Source: Lycocorax pyrrhopterus obiensis
Lineage: Eukaryota > Chordata > Aves > Passeriformes > Paradisaeidae
DNA: 64,000 nt
Assembly: GCA_014706295.1 (NCBI GenBank)
Contig: JACSVZ010000002.1
Span: 54,660,660 to 54,724,659 of the forward strand
Direction: 5' to 3'
Both the position numbers and the translations under genes were made by a program. This document shows positions 63,688 to 64,000 of this stretch, in pieces (the first letter of the stretch is position 1; each line of letters opens with the position of its first letter). The notes below the pieces were generated by a model. It worked only from the letters and a program-made list of their open reading frames with translations, made no database searches and was not told the DNA's origin.

Positions 63688-64000
63688 AATTCAGGCTTTC
63701 CACTATTTTTTTCTCACATGTTTAAGTAAACTGCATTAAAATCTGCCTTAGATTTTAAAAGTGTATTTTCTTTTGGAATGGGGATAGCCCCAACTGAACA
63801 TCATCAGAATAGAAAGAAAATGCTACAAACACCTCTTTCCACACCATTTTATAATTACCTCACTCTCCAAAAGAAGGTAATGGCCTTGTCTATGGGAACA
63901 AAGAGGTCCTAGTACTGTGGCCTATTGTATATTTTCCAGATTATGGCCTTGGCCGCTTAAACTTAGACAAGACAGCTGTTCTGCTTAGAATCATAAACTT

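Larger units (their letters stand above)
37170..64000 (-). other. POU6F2: Part of a long upstream POU6F2 intron, no exon found
   Basis: 26.8 kb without a coding exon that I can support. The next upstream exon should end with a ...NAQGQ-like sequence and carry Gln-rich coding, and neither strand here shows that. The stretch holds four CR1 fragments, a MIR-like piece and simple repeats. Long frames such as 61718-62116 (132 codons, minus) have no domain. Unannotated conserved enhancers could exist, but a single sequence cannot show them. Confidence 0.7.

Noticed and set aside
1..64000. CRISPR arrays, tRNA or rRNA genes, viral or bacterial operons
   Set aside because: No regularly spaced identical repeats, tRNA cloverleaf, rRNA motif or compact multi-gene strand was found. 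The window is vertebrate intronic and flanking DNA.

Overview
The window is eukaryotic and almost certainly avian. It is AT-rich and gene-poor, its coding blocks are short and split by GT-AG introns, and its commonest interspersed repeat is the CR1 LINE. Several CR1 copies end in the bird-type 3' terminus, with repeated ATTCTATG-like units. No bacterial, viral or CRISPR-type system is visible.

The one confident gene lies on the minus strand: the 3' half of POU6F2 (also known as RPF-1), a POU-homeodomain transcription factor of retina and brain. Four coding exons join in frame, in transcript order: 37169-36963, 25429-25261, 16652-16484 and 13263-12759. They encode the last 349 residues, covering part of the Gln-rich activation region, a poly-Ser segment, the POU-specific domain and the homeodomain. 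The 5' exons are not seen and should lie beyond position 64000. The last exon has two in-frame 3' splice sites 108 nt apart, matching the known 36-residue alternative insertion inside the POU-specific domain. An AT-rich 3' UTR of about 4.5 kb probably runs from the stop codon down to a poly(A) signal near 8260.

Layout: 1-8235 is the 3' flank of POU6F2. It holds an inverted duplication (1331-1840 / 3139-3485), a 190-bp insertion with 11-bp flanking repeats whose relative sits at 1-150, and a long degenerate CR1 (3840-5289). 8236-12758 is the probable 3' UTR. 12759-37169 holds the four exons and three introns of 3.2, 8.6 and 11.5 kb, with several old CR1 fragments and a nearly identical 185-bp direct duplication (18148 / 19866). 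37170-64000 appears to be one uninterrupted stretch of a long upstream intron, with four CR1 pieces, a MIR-like fragment and simple repeats.

Most long open frames outside the four exons are chance ORFs or decayed CR1. The points most worth a second look are the conserved alternative acceptor with a hairpin beside it, the inverted repeat with its datable insertion, and the nearly identical intronic duplication.
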